Shown here piece after piece: positions 1-12,802 of a stretch of 64,000 nt of DNA. The position numbers and the translations under genes were made by a program. Source of the stretch: Rotaria socialis (lineage: Eukaryota; Rotifera; Eurotatoria; Philodinida; Philodinidae); contig CAJNYU010001305.1 of assembly GCA_905331475.1 (NCBI GenBank), positions 62,001 to 126,000 on the forward strand, read 5' to 3'. Below the pieces are notes generated by a model. That model had not been told where the DNA came from, searched no databases, and saw nothing but the letters and a program-made list of their open reading frames with translations. The number at the start of each line of letters is the position of its first letter. Position 1 is the first letter of the stretch.

Positions 1-2422
1 TGCTATGATGATATATGTTAACAATAGGCTTAAAAGAATCAACACAATACAACTAGTAACTTTTCTTTGTCTTTAATCAAGCCGAAGATATGGAAAAAAA
101 AGAAATAGTTTAAGATTTATTTTCAGGCTCAACTATTATGAATAGAATTTAAATGTCATCTAATTATTCTATCAAAGACAAACTTGTAGTCGATCGATTT
201 CATGACAAGCTTACATTTATTTTTATATTTTACATTTAGTCAGTATTAATATCAAGAAATAATTTTCTCTTGCTTTTTAAATATCTTACAATTGTTATTT
301 AAATATTCTTTCTAATAATTTCTTATAGTCTTCTATGTAGTTTTTCTCAGTCTTTCATTTTGCTAGAAAAAAAAGAAGATACTCGAATTCACATGCCTGG
401 GAAATATATGCATTGGTTATGTGTTGCAACTACTTGATCATGTAGAAAACAACGATTTTAAACCTCGGGCAAGAATCTGATTATTTGATACTGATGAAAT
501 GTCTATCACATGCTATCATTATCTTATTTTCTTTATATTGTATATTTTACACTTTGATTATTATTCTTTTCATTGAAAACGTTCTAATTACAATCAAACT
601 ATACGGTTGAAGAAACTTAAAATCATGCTATAAAAATAATTCATAAATTCGAATACGAGAGATATAGCCAAATCAATCCTCGTTACAATGGTACAAAATG
701 AAAACATGAGTTTGAACTTCAATGTGTTCGATAGACAAGGAAATAGATAATCTAATCAATCATTTTCATGTTACGTAATATTTTCCTTTTTTAGCAAGTT
801 TTTATTTAATAGAGACTAATAAATGATTTTAATTCGAAAAAAAAACAATAGTTTATGATAAAATACAAGACCAATAATATAGCCAATCATCATTCTATTC
901 AGTTATAATGATCAAGTAAAAGCAAGGTTAATCGAAGATTGATTTAAAGAATAAAATGATTTCATTAGCTGCTTTCTTAATTTTATTAATTGATGATCAA
1001 TCCAATATCGAAATAGACAAAAACCACAACATTGCTTTTTTATTAGAATTTTAAAAAGAATTGAATGATGGATATAATTTGTTCCAGGTGACATTTTATG
1101 AGTGTCAAGCTAGTTTTGCGATAGCTTGAATTACAAATATAACATTAATTTAGTATTTTCACTATTTTCAATTCAAACTGTCGTTTATATTTTATGTAGA
1201 CAACCAAAATAAACGTCTTTTAATTATTATCATAGTAATATGTTTACTCTTTTTGCCAAATCTTAAACTATTTCTATCTTACATCTTTTACATAAAAAAG
1301 AGGCTCGTTACTCATATTTTCATTTCAATCATCAAATCGAATACAAACAATATCTGCATTAAATATGTTTCCAATCAATCTACGTAGTTATATGTATATT
1401 GTTCTAGCAAGAAATAGGAGTATAGTCAGTTTGAATGACTTCAGTATTTATTAGTAATCTTGCACTTTCAACCCTTATTATGATGATATTTTCTTACCAT
1501 TATCTATAAGTGAATTACACATATCTGTATCTGCATAAATTTATATTTTAAAAGTTTTCAAGGCTAGAAATCGAACTAGACATGATGAAATAGTCAGTAT
1601 AAATCAGCGTTTGAGTACTATTTTTCGGAATCAGTTGCTATTTTATGAATTTTAACGAATAATAATGTCTGTAATTATAACCTGTTTATTTAACGCTTCC
1701 ATGAAAAAGATACAACTTTTTTTTTGTATTACTACCTTGAATCTACTCTTTTTTCGTCGAAAACAACTGAATGATCCACACAAAAAGAAATTAATTACAA
1801 AATATTAATCTACTGGTCAATAGTAAAGTACTCACCACATTACTGACACACACACACACAACGATTTATCTCATAGAATGGACTATTCTCAAAATAAATT
1901 TAATAAATCTAACTGAACAGTATGAATTTGAATATTATAAAAAAATCTAACTTTAAAGCAAAGAAAAATGACCTGGGTGAGTAGTATAACATGTGTACCA
2001 TATAGATACCATGACTATGTAGCAGTTAACTAAAGATTTCGATCAATTATTTTATTTTTTTTATCTTCATAAACATATTCTCGATGATTTCTTGTCGAAC
2101 AACAGAATTTTCATAAATTTATTATAAATGTCATTTTATTTGTTACAGGGTTCATTTATCTGACAACAGAAAATAAAAAGAGAAAAATGATACAAATGAT
2201 TACAATCTTCCTTATCCATTCCATTTTCATTTTCATTTTCATTTCTTCACTCGTCGATACATATTTGAATGAGATGAACAAGAAATTAGACCATTTTATT
2301 TTTCTCATCCAACTATTTTCGTCGTCGACTGCACCATCTGCAAAGTAAAAACTAAAAGAAGGAGGACATGGCGAAAATGCAATCTCTCGAATTGTCCTTC
2401 TTTTTTTTTGCATTCTCTTATT
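1..2422. other. gene-free AT-rich DNA
   Basis: I see no convincing exon here. There is a short CA microsatellite near 1848-1861 and a TTTTCA-type short repeat near 2220-2246 that creates a spurious minus-strand frame rich in Met-Lys. Stop codons are dense in all frames. Confidence 0.6.
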
Positions 2423-2937
2423 GTGTACTCAAAAAAAATGAGTACACTCTAGATTCGGTCAGTGTGTCCGGCCGTTAACACGATAACCTTTAAAAGCCTC
2501 ATCCAATTGTCATGAAATTTTGTACACATAATGATCTCATTAATATCTCAGCCGAGTTCGAAGATGAGAAGGATCCGTCAAGAAATGGATGAGTTATCGA
2601 AAAAATTGTCATTTTTGACTATACCATCCCTGAGGGGGAGTACAGGGATTTTTCAAAACAAAACTTTTTCTCAGAATTATCCACAACATATGTAAATCGA
2701 CTCAGTTTTTAACGCTGATTCCGAATCTGATACTAGTTTTGAACTAAATCGTAGCTTTCTAACGAAACATCACCTGAAAAAGATCTGAAAATGCACAAAA
2801 ACTGAATTCAGAAACCAAGTTGCCTAGTTTCTCATGATAATTTTGGTGTTCAGACATTCTAGAATGACTCACATATCCCATGCACTTTTTGCAGTACACA
2901 TAACTCTCGGATGAAATCCGAAGTTTCCACATTTATT
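2423..2937 (+). mobile_element. non-autonomous DNA element, about 515 bp, family A copy 1
   Basis: This stretch is a diverged copy of the segment at 33111-33630. Both begin with GTGTACTCA, an A-rich loop and TGAGTACAC (a terminal hairpin), followed by a conserved block (CTCTAGATTC.GTCAGTGTGTCC, then a GTTAAC/GATAAC block). Both end with a second hairpin (TCGGAT/ATCCGA) about a dozen bases before an ATTTATT end. The middle is poorly conserved. No coding capacity is visible. The ends were defined from copy 2, where the empty site can be read from a related element. Terminal hairpins and no obvious target duplication suggest a Helitron/Helentron-like non-autonomous family, but this is inference. 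Confidence 0.7.
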
Positions 2938-3650
2938 TCAGATTGCATATACTAAGTCTAATTAGGCAAGAAACTTCATCAGAGCAAATTCTAAAGAGAC
3001 TGTAAGTCGATTGTGAAATGCCAAGAACCATTTTTTGTAGATACATAAGAGAGAAACATTTATGAACAACAAGTCATATTTATCTTCCATATTTTTCATG
3101 AAGGTTTCAAAAAAATTCAATTATTTTTATTCAACGATTATTTGTTGCTGTTATTGTGAACTTTTAACAAAATATCTACTGATTTATAGATATTTCATTA
3201 TTCTTCTCGTTCTTAAAATTCATGTAAAGTATTTTTATTTCAAACGAAAAACGCACTAAATGCTTTTTTTCAAATCGTAAATGGCTCTTTAGTAACACAA
3301 TGAAGAAATAATAAATGGCTTGCTCCGAATAAAATTTCAACGAAATACTCAATACGTACTACATCGCCTACTCCTTCAAAATATCATCATTTTTAAAATA
3401 GTTTCTTATTCCTTTTCTTCAAATCTAATTTCTGAGTAAATCCTAAAAGCATCCATATTTTTAATTAAATTGTTCTTCGCTTCATTTCTTCCTCTTATTA
3501 CGTTTGATGTTGTTTTCCATCAACAATACAATTGATGAACTGTAAAAACATTTATGTATTTATCTTACTGGTTGTTTTACAATGTTGAAAATAATCAATT
3601 TGATAATTAGTGCTCATCAAAATAATTGATATATATATATATATGTTGTA
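2938..3650. other. gene-free spacer
   Basis: No gene or repeat recognised, apart from an (AT)n run at about 3629-3644 into which the next element appears to have inserted. Confidence 0.5.
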
Positions 3651-4091
3651 GGCCAATATCGGATTCAGGCCAATCTCGGAGCATCAGTTTTGACTAGGCC
3701 AATGTCGAATTGGGAAGGTTTTTTCATTAAAACCTTCATTAATCGTTATCCAGATGTACGATATGAATTCTTTGTTGACTGACATGTTGGTATGATCGTA
3801 TCGGAACCTTCCGAATCATAGCTATCAGAAGTGAAGGTGCATTGGAATATTCACATAAATTTCTTTGTAGATGCTGCTGTTCTTCGAAATATTATTTAGT
3901 AATTCATAAAATTCACCCTCATTCACTCATAAGCTATTGAGTCGTCGCAACTGCCATTGTTCCTAGACCATACTCCAAAAAGAATTCATATCGTACATCA
4001 GGCTAAAGATTTATGAAGGTTTTAATGAAAAAGAACTTCCTAATCCGACATTGGCCTAGTCCAAACTGATGCTCCAAGATTGAACACTGGC
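3651..4091. mobile_element. foldback MITE, about 440 bp with arms over 100 bp
   Basis: The left arm (about 3667-3770, containing GGAGCATCAGTTTTGACTAG and GTACGATATGAATTCTTT) returns as its reverse complement at about 3970-4085. The arms share about 85-90% identity by eye over roughly 100 bp. Both flanks are AT dinucleotide runs, so a TA target duplication is possible but cannot be proved. The roughly 200-bp centre is unique and non-coding. The end positions are approximate because the outermost bases of the arms have diverged. Confidence 0.75.
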
Positions 4092-5158
4092 ATATATAAA
4101 CGTGTAGACATGGATGATGTTTAGGTTGACCCAAGAAAAATTTAGATTTTGTTGATAAAATCTAATTTCATTAAAATTATCATTATATGAACCACTCCGA
4201 TTAACATTGTGGAAAATCAAAAATGTCCATTGCTTTTATTTTTTTTGTCTTTAGCAAAGTTAATTTCGGTGTTCGTATCCGTATTGAATGTCTTATTATA
4301 TTGATGATCGGAGTAGAAGAAGTCAAAGAAGAGTTAATGCACTCAAATGAGATTCATTTTAATCCAAGAAAAATTTGAGCAGCTATTCTTCGAATTTTGT
4401 TTTACTGACTATTATTTATCGTTCAGAAAGTTTTCAGAATATAATTGCCAGTAAAAACTGTTTACAATGTCACTGAAACCTATTGTTTAGAGCAAGATTT
4501 AAATGTAATAGTTTCAAGTATGAAGAAAATATGCATATTAATTAATAGTGTATTCAAATTGTAGTCCTTAGTTTTTGTTAACTGTCGAAGCTATTGATGA
4601 ATTCATATTTCAAAATAAAAAATGCACACTCTGGACTATTTAAGATAAAAAGAAAAAATTGTACGATAAAAACTACAGTACTCGACATACCTAGATGCCG
4701 ATAAAATAATTATAATTATTTTAATAATGAATAGCACTATTTTTAAGAATGTATATTTGAGATAAATATCAAAATGTTGTCTTAAATAAATACAATTCAT
4801 ATACGATAAAGGTTTCTATTAATCACTTTTTCCAACTAACGACTAATGATAAAAAATATAAATTCTTTTACAAATATTTATTTTAAAATGTATAAGAGTC
4901 TTGCAAAATTCTTTCCATATCAGTTTCTTGTATGTACCAAAGAGATTGGCGCAAATTTAAAAAGATAAATTTATATGAGTGATGTCTCCGTATTTATGCA
5001 ACGAAAAAATAAAGACTCAAACAATCAAACGCTTGTACAAGATTAAATTTTATCAGTAGATCAGATAGATTTGAAATAGGTATTTATTAAACGGTTAACA
5101 TAGTTTTTTACTTTGGCATTATCACTAGCATTTTTTTATACTGCAAATCGTTAATGAC
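4092..5158. other. spacer and probable promoter region of the protease gene
   Basis: AT-rich with no exon seen. A TATA-like stretch (TTTTTTATACTG, about 5132-5143) lies close upstream of the protease start codon and could be its core promoter, though this is weak evidence in such AT-rich DNA. Confidence 0.4.
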
Positions 5159-7280
5159 ATGAAATTTCTTACTGTTTTCATTTTTCTGCTAACTGTTCAT
5201 GAGTTTATTGGGCAACAAGCTGTCGAAAGAATATTTGGTGGTTCAGAAGCACCTGTCGGTGCATTCCCTTGGATGGTTACAATACGTTTTCATGATGTAC
5301 AGCCATCCAATCGCATAATCGATATATGTGGCGGTTCTATCATCTCTGATATATTTGTACTTACTGCCGCCAGTTGTTTTTTTGATGCTCACACCGAATA
5401 TTTCAATCAATTTTCAATCAAAGCTGGTGTACACAATATTATTAATGATACTGAGAATTTAGAGCAAACTCGTACAGTTTCTCATATAATTGTACATCCA
5501 AATTATAATTCTAAGCTATTTTTAAACGACTTGGCACTTGTACGTGTCTCGCCTCCATTGAATATGAAGGCATTGAATCTGGACAGTATTTCATTGTCAA
5601 ATCTAACATCAGTCGAAGATATAGATCTTGTGACAATAGGTTGGGGAATTTTGAATCAATCAAATCCAACAGTAGCGGCAACATTTTTACAACAAGCAAT
5701 TGTGCAAGAGAATGCTGATTGTACTAAAAATAAAATGAGTAATTCAACCACACAACTTTGTGCAAATGGTAAGACATCTTCTTAATTGTGCTTGTTTTTT
5801 TTAATGAATTCGTATCGAATCTTTTTCTTTTAGGGACATGTTCACGTACGTGAGTCGTTCCAGTTTGTTTTTAATATTATGTATTTATTCAAGTTTTCTA
5901 TTAGCTAAAGCATTTCAATTTAGGTGACAGTGGTGGCCCTTTGATGGTCTATTCAAATGATAGTGCACAATATGAATTAGTTGCGATCACAAGTTTTCGC
6001 AATGCATGCACTACAGAAGGTTTATTTACACGAGTAATACCATTTGCCGACTGGATATTGAATATACTAAAGGCTCCACCCGCAACACCACCGACAAGAA
6101 CGACGACTATTCAGTCTACTACAACTACTGGTATAAATGCAATTTGATAAATATTTTTCTTCTGTATCTATGATGATATTTTTATTTGTTCTATTTAAGG
6201 TCAACCAATTTCATTTGTTTGCAACACAAGTTATTCATGTGGTTGCTCACCTACCCCAGTTGTCTTTCATGATGGACCCTCTTTTGTTCGTCTTCATAAG
6301 CAAGGACGAATCGTCGGTGGTGAGACAGCCCAACCACATAGTTGGCCATGGGCTGTCTCTATTCAACTATTCAATATGCATCGCTGCGGTGGAACTCTGA
6401 TTAATGATGAATGGGTATTAACTGCTGCTCATTGTTCACTGCTTATTATCTCTACCGTTCACATTGGTATTCATAATCGTCACTTACCATCATATCAGAT
6501 TCGCAATGTCAGTAAAGTAATTCAACATCCAGATTATGTTTCTCCACCACAACATATTAATGATATTGCTCTCATTCAACTTTCATCACCTGTCGATCTC
6601 ACGTCATCTGGTAATCTTGCCGGTATCGCCTGTTTGCCTTCACAGTCGACTGATCTGAATTACCCAACGACTGGCACTCGTTTAGCAGTTATAGGATGGG
6701 GTGTATTAGCGGAGAATGGTGGGTTACCTGATGAATTACAGCAAGTGCGTGTAAGGAGTTTGGCTAATGACGATCCAAGATGTGTAAAAACAGCTTACGA
6801 TAGAGAGCGACAATTTTGTGCTATGATTGACGGCGGTGGAAAAGACTCATGTCAAGGTAAGTGAATGAAAATCCTTTCCAGTAAAATCCACTCTTTGAAT
6901 CCTGTATTTTATTTTCGAAAGGTGATAGTGGTGGTCCGATTCATCAATGGTTAGACGATCATTGGGAACAAGTGGGTATCGTTAGTTTCGGTAATGGTTG
7001 CGCCGGAGAAAATAGCCCTGGTGTGTACACTCGCTTATCAAGGTACCGTGATTGGATTGCAACAACTATTAATCAAATTGATACTACAACGAGTACACGC
7101 TTAACGCAAACATCATCATCAACAACAGCATCACAACCAACAATATCACCAGCAACAACATCAAAGCCTATTATTGTTGATATGACAACTACTGTCAAAA
7201 ATTATGGTATTTCTATCGAAACAAGATTGTATTGTGTTTTGATGATGTACATTTTGCTAAAATTCTTTCTGATTTATTGA
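5159..7280 (+). CDS. secreted tandem S1 serine protease (inactive + active domain)
   Basis: Exons 5159-5768, 5834-5845, 5924-6130, 6200-6856 and 6922-7280 join in phase to give 614 residues. An N-terminal signal peptide (about residues 1-18) is followed by an S1 domain starting [15 protein letters not shown]. It keeps the aspartate (NDLAL) and GDSGGP-type serine (RDSGGP). However, the motif that is normally TAAHC reads TAASC, so the catalytic histidine is a serine (codon 5372-5374), and the glycine before DSGGP is an arginine. A Thr-rich linker leads to a second S1 domain ([15 protein letters not shown]) with a full triad: TAAHC, NDIAL and GDSGGP, plus DSCQ giving the trypsin-type pocket Asp. 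A Ser/Thr-rich stalk and a hydrophobic C-terminus suggest a GPI or membrane anchor. AATAAA lies at 7342-7347. It is probably a surface or extracellular trypsin with a regulatory pseudoprotease domain; the substrate is unknown. Confidence 0.9.
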
Positions 7281-10200
7281 TTTGCTGTTCGTTTTGCTTT
7301 CAATTTAATTTTGATCTAAGCTGAATTTGTTTTTTGTGTCGAATAAAACAAGATATCTCCATCTCGTATTTAACTATTTACTATATCAAAAAAGATCACA
7401 AATACATCCCTTTACAGAAGATTTCACTCTAGAATCCCAGATAATTTAAGGGCTAGACATCTGAAAACTTCTACGCACATACATGGGCCACAAGGATTGC
7501 ATATCACGATGGCACTAGTCACATGTAATTCTTTGAATAGAAGAAAAGTTATAATGAATGATGTCGATCTTTGCTGCAAAGTTTGAGCTCTGGAAACTTT
7601 TAGTGACATGATCGATTGACTCATTAGTATGTAGATGCATATTACAGCAATCTTCTGTAAGACATTTCTTAGAGTTTGATCTGTTCGTTAAAATTTGGGT
7701 TCATTTTATTGAAACCGTCGGCTTAAAAAAGCTCGTTTCATTCTCTATTAAATACTCATAAATCAATGATGTTCAGAGAGTCGATCTAAAGCATTGAAAG
7801 AAAATATTTCTACATCATCATATCAGCAGTTGAAATTTTCAAAACCAACAGCTATTGGTGTGGTGATGGAAACGTTTATTTTCTATTAGATGATTTAATT
7901 TTTTAGGCAAAGAAAGACCGTTGACTAGGATTTAATCTTACGTCAAAACATTCAAAACCAATCAAATAAAGAATGTAAGATAAATTCTGATATCCTTATA
8001 GAATATTTTCTTCTTAAAACCTTGTAAAGTAGGATGTCTAATTTAAATATATATTTATATTTATACTGAGAGACATATATTTTTCAAAAAAAGTCAGAAT
8101 TTTTAAATTATAATTGAAACAATTATGGAGGAGCAAAATTGATATTGATTGAATTACGATTTATAGTGAATGGTGGGTTTTGTTTATCTTTAAACATGAT
8201 TATGAATAAGAAAAGCTATGATAAATATACGATCTGTTCTTGTTAATTTTGCTTGTCATGCGTGCAAGCAGCTAAATATGTGAATGCATTGCTTAGAGAA
8301 ACAAGTCAGTTCTGATGTTGTCTGAGTAAATTTAGTAGATAATCATCGCTTTTTGAAACTATTTGGCAATCTACTGGAAGAAAAACAAAATCATGCTTTT
8401 AGAGTTATAAATGCTTCACATGATATTGGTTTAGTAGTTTACTATAGCATAAGAGAGTTTAGATGCTTTTTTTATTAGTTTTGAAAAACCTAAAGCCATC
8501 ATAGAAGACATCAAAGTGAGAGTGTGCCTCTGTACTTCCAAATAACATGTACGCTTTCATCTCTTGTGAAAGATGCAGTAGAATACGGATAGCACTAAAA
8601 ATCTATATTCTACATCAGCATTTCTTGAGAATTAAGTTTTCGTGCAAGATGATTGTATAAAAACCTTTGCAGCTAATTTCTTCGGTTAAAAAAACAATAT
8701 TAGATCATTTTCTTTTGCACTTTACTTGAAAGAGAAAAGCGTGTAATGATATTAATCGAAAAAACATTCATCTTTTTAACTTTTGCGTCAAAACAAAAAC
8801 GTAACAGTGTACTAATTAGTGTAAAGCTTTTGTAATACGGGCCTTAATATAGAATAATATTGTTTTTTTAATCAGAAAAGAATACTGGCGAGGAGATATA
8901 CTATCTTTTTGTCTTTACAAAATACACGAAATAAGTTTCTCGCTTCTCTCCTGGACCTTTGTCGCAAAAGTCAGCTGTTTTTTTTGTTATACTATTCAGT
9001 TCAAAATGAATCCTGATTTAGCTATAAAAAATGAATAAATTCATTTGTACAATTTGTTCGAGTTTTACAATTAATTGCGCAATCACTGCTGCTGTATAGA
9101 AGATGTTTACAACTTTAGAAACGAATTTGAAAAAATGACTGTTTACACATTTATAATTGGTCAACACACTCTGTAATGAGTATTATTTAGCTTTTTATTC
9201 TTTTAAGATCGTGCTTGTTTTTCATTGAATGTTTTGGAGAGACTTCATAATTGCATAGTGAGTAAAATATTTATTAAAATTTCCTGTTATCGTTGTCTAG
9301 AAAAAGAAAGTGGACATGATTATGTCTTAAGTGAGGTCAAGTCATATCACATAGCATATAAATGTGCATTTGTACAATGCTAATCAGAATCGTATTGAAG
9401 TCATACAAAGATGAATCAAGCTCATTGGTTCATTATCAACAATAACGATGATCAATTAGTTATTATTTATTTACATTGTAAAACACAAGCGTTTACAAGT
9501 TTAGATCTTTAATATCACCTAGATAAAACTCATCAAATTCTATCTTCGTATGTTTCGATTAATCATCGCGAAGTGATATTCAGATACAACCATGATATCA
9601 AGTCTTTGTATTGAATGAAAAAGCAAACGTGAATCATACAACTATTTATTTTTGATAATTTAGCCATTGCACGCAACCTGACATACACATTTCTATAAAT
9701 TTTTGTTTTTTCTGAGTCAAGAAGTATCAAAAACCTCAGATCGGAACATGAGACAACTGAATTTTAATAGCTACTTACAATAAAGTCAGTCGTTATGTAA
9801 TAATAAACATGTTTTCTATTTCTTTTACATAATTTCTTACTTTTTCAGAAGTCAATTGAATAGCTAAAATTCTTGATTTGGCAGAATGACCCTTATTGTT
9901 GAATACCAAGACGGTTGCTAGCAATGTCTTTTTTAAAACAAAGCTTGCTTCACGAATCAGATATCTGCACATATAATTTCTACGAGACGCTATCATATTG
10001 AGTATTGTTGCAAAGAATATTATTCAAAGTGAATGATCTCCATCGCATGTTACTTTACTATTGAAACGGTGCTACGCTTATGTGGTGCTTGAACAAAAAT
10101 GAGGTTGTTTATTCTTACATTGTGATGATAAACTGTTCATATTTGTGTTTATTTTTTTCAAATCATAAAAGAGAAAATTTGTTCATTACGATAAATTCTA

Positions 10201-12802
10201 TCGAGTATGTCCGATTCAAATGAGCCATGGAAACATTTATTTATCATTATTTTATTCAAACTAATATTTTTCTTTTCAGGTAAGTTTACTGTGGAATAAA
10301 TCAAAAGAAAACATTCATGAATTATTTTGCCTGAGAAAAAAACTCATATTTGATATAGTTATATTTATTGGCATCCAGCAAGTTCATGGTAAACATATTA
10401 TTTAGCCATTAATTTGCTCATTTTCACCAAAGTAATTGATAACAAAAATTCATGGCAATTTCAAGCTAACTATCACCACAATTCCATTGATATATATATT
10501 TAGGTAATGCAAATTCTATGAAAGATTTGCATTTTACATCCACACTATTACAGAAATTGATCAAATGATATGGATTTCAAAAAAATCGAAATAAATACTA
10601 TAATTTAATATTATATCATCATGATTTAAATGATATAAATGACTGTTGTACTAAGTTCTTTTGTTCATTTATTCTTATTCTAGAAGTTATATTAAAGATA
10701 TTTATTGATTTTGTGATACATTTTAAAATATAATCTTTATTGTTTTCATTTCGAAGCCTTCTATAATGTGAAAATAAATGTTTAACCTTTTAGTAGATTA
10801 ATAACACTATTTTATTTTTATCAGTCACAACATTTGTTCAACTTTTACATGCAATCATCTGCATCAAATAGTATAATGCATGTTGTTCATCAAGTAAAGA
10901 AGTGAAATTTGAGCTCTTGGTTGCTACCAACACCTCTAACCGAACAACCGTCGTTGTCGTCGTTCGGTGTATGTCACAATCCTCTTATCATCTACTTCAT
11001 AAAATCTTACTACGCATGCACGTCTTGTCATGTTCTCACTGCTTTTTTTCTTTCACTCTTATCGATAAAAAGAGAAGAAAGAACAATGAAATATCGTTTA
11101 TCAATAGTCACATCAAATACAAAGAAAGAGAAATATAAAAAAAATAGAACTCGCTTCCGAATAATCAAAAAAAAGAAAAAGAAGAGAATAAAGAAAACAA
11201 AATGAGTGTTGAGTAAATGAACAACGTACTTGCACTATCACCAGGGGTGCTAATTGAGAAGACGAATAGAATAAGTGAAGAATTCAAAAAGAACAAGAAG
11301 AAGAAAAATCCTAATTTTGAACAATTACTGGCGTCATCATTACTACTTACCTATCGGATTTCAATTCTTTTCTCGTTGGTTCTCTTATTTCTATCTGCGT
11401 GACGTACTGACATATTACTTTCTCTCTCTTTTTTCATTCTTTGATGGTGTTCTGTTGAACATTCAAGCCAGGAAATAATAAAAACACACAAGAAGAGAAG
11501 CAACAAAAACAACAGCATCCACTTTTGAGGTCTCAAATGAGAGCATAGCATAACATTAACGCCACAGTTGTGGCTGATGAAACCTATCCAACAACATAAA
11601 GGTATGTGATGGTAATGTGTCAACAGCGGCTATGAAATTCGCTTTTCTTTTGTCAACGGTCAAATATTATCATAAAAGGAGTACTCACAGTTACTAAAAT
11701 GCAGGATAAGTTGTTGCTAAGACTATACCGACGCATCTATTTAGTTCACATCTTATTCATTGTCGACTTCAGTCATAGAAATATGATACGAAACGGAAGA
11801 TAAATAGAGTCAATGAAACCAAGCGAATTTATTCTTCGTTAAATGGGTCGTAAAAATAAGTCTTATAACAAAAAGAGAGTTGTAGCAGAAAATTTCTCGA
11901 AGAGAAAACTTTCTTTTTATTTATTTATTTCTAAAATCTAACATGTTCAATTGTTCAGTCAGCTGAAAAATTACGATGAGAGCAATCCAAAATTTAGAAG
12001 TTGTACTACGTATATCAATTGAGATGCTCTTGCATATGAAACCACTTATAACAAAAACTCATGGCGAACGAAAAATCACAGGAAATGAGATACCTATTCT
12101 TCTAAAACACTTCGATCTCTAGAATATTTAATTTGTCATTTCATTAGCTTCATGCAGTTTACAATTTCTGTGTTTTTCTTTTCGTTTTCTTTTTACAACT
12201 ACGATTTAGTTAAACGATTGCAGATCGTTTGAAAAAATTAAAAAATTTTGTTTATTAAAAACAGCGAGTGGTACAACATATTGCACTTGATGTGCGTCTT
12301 TATATGTACGTATAGAAGGATAGAGAAATGAGAGGTAGATTTGACGACGACAACAAATGTGCTCTATTGCAAACACACATTTTAACAACTCTAGTAACGA
12401 AAAACGAAAGAGAGAAGAAGGAGAGAGAGGGAGAGCCCTTTGAAACGCAGATATAAAAAATTTATTTGACAATAAAACACTTTTCAACTATGCTTTTTTT
12501 ATATATCCTATGGTACCAAGAAAGAAAACGACTAATTCTTCATTTTTTTCTTCTTCATTTCTTGTACGACCACAATATCTAATTTTTATCGACGTCTTTC
12601 TTTTCTTTTATTCTCTTTCTTTTTGTATTCCTTCTCTCTGTCGTTTTCCTTTTTTTCAATTTCCTGCTTCACATATGCATCCGTTCTTTTTTTTTGTCAA
12701 TGTCATTTAGATCCAAAAGTAACCAACATATTGTTGAATAATTTTACTGAATCTAGTTGTATTATTGATCCAAGATTTATCGACAAACATTCAGACGAAT
12801 AA
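7281..12802. other. 5.5-kb region without a recognised gene
   Basis: It holds the protease 3' end (AATAAA at 7342), then AT-rich DNA. Several short frames at 10.9-11.6 kb and 12.2-12.7 kb overlap one another on both strands, are low in complexity (poly-Lys, poly-Phe or poly-Ser) and have no consistent splice context, so I do not call them. The pyrimidine-rich tracts at 12.5-12.7 kb may be 5' flanking DNA of the next gene. Confidence 0.5.

Noticed and set aside
9793-9996. 67-codon minus-strand frame containing a donor-like GTAAGA
   Set aside because: No acceptor-bearing partner exon or domain found on either side; left uncalled.
10902-11623. Four overlapping frames of 60-98 codons on both strands
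   Set aside because: They overlap one another, are rich in Lys or Phe/Ser from A- and T-runs, and show no domain or coherent splice sites.
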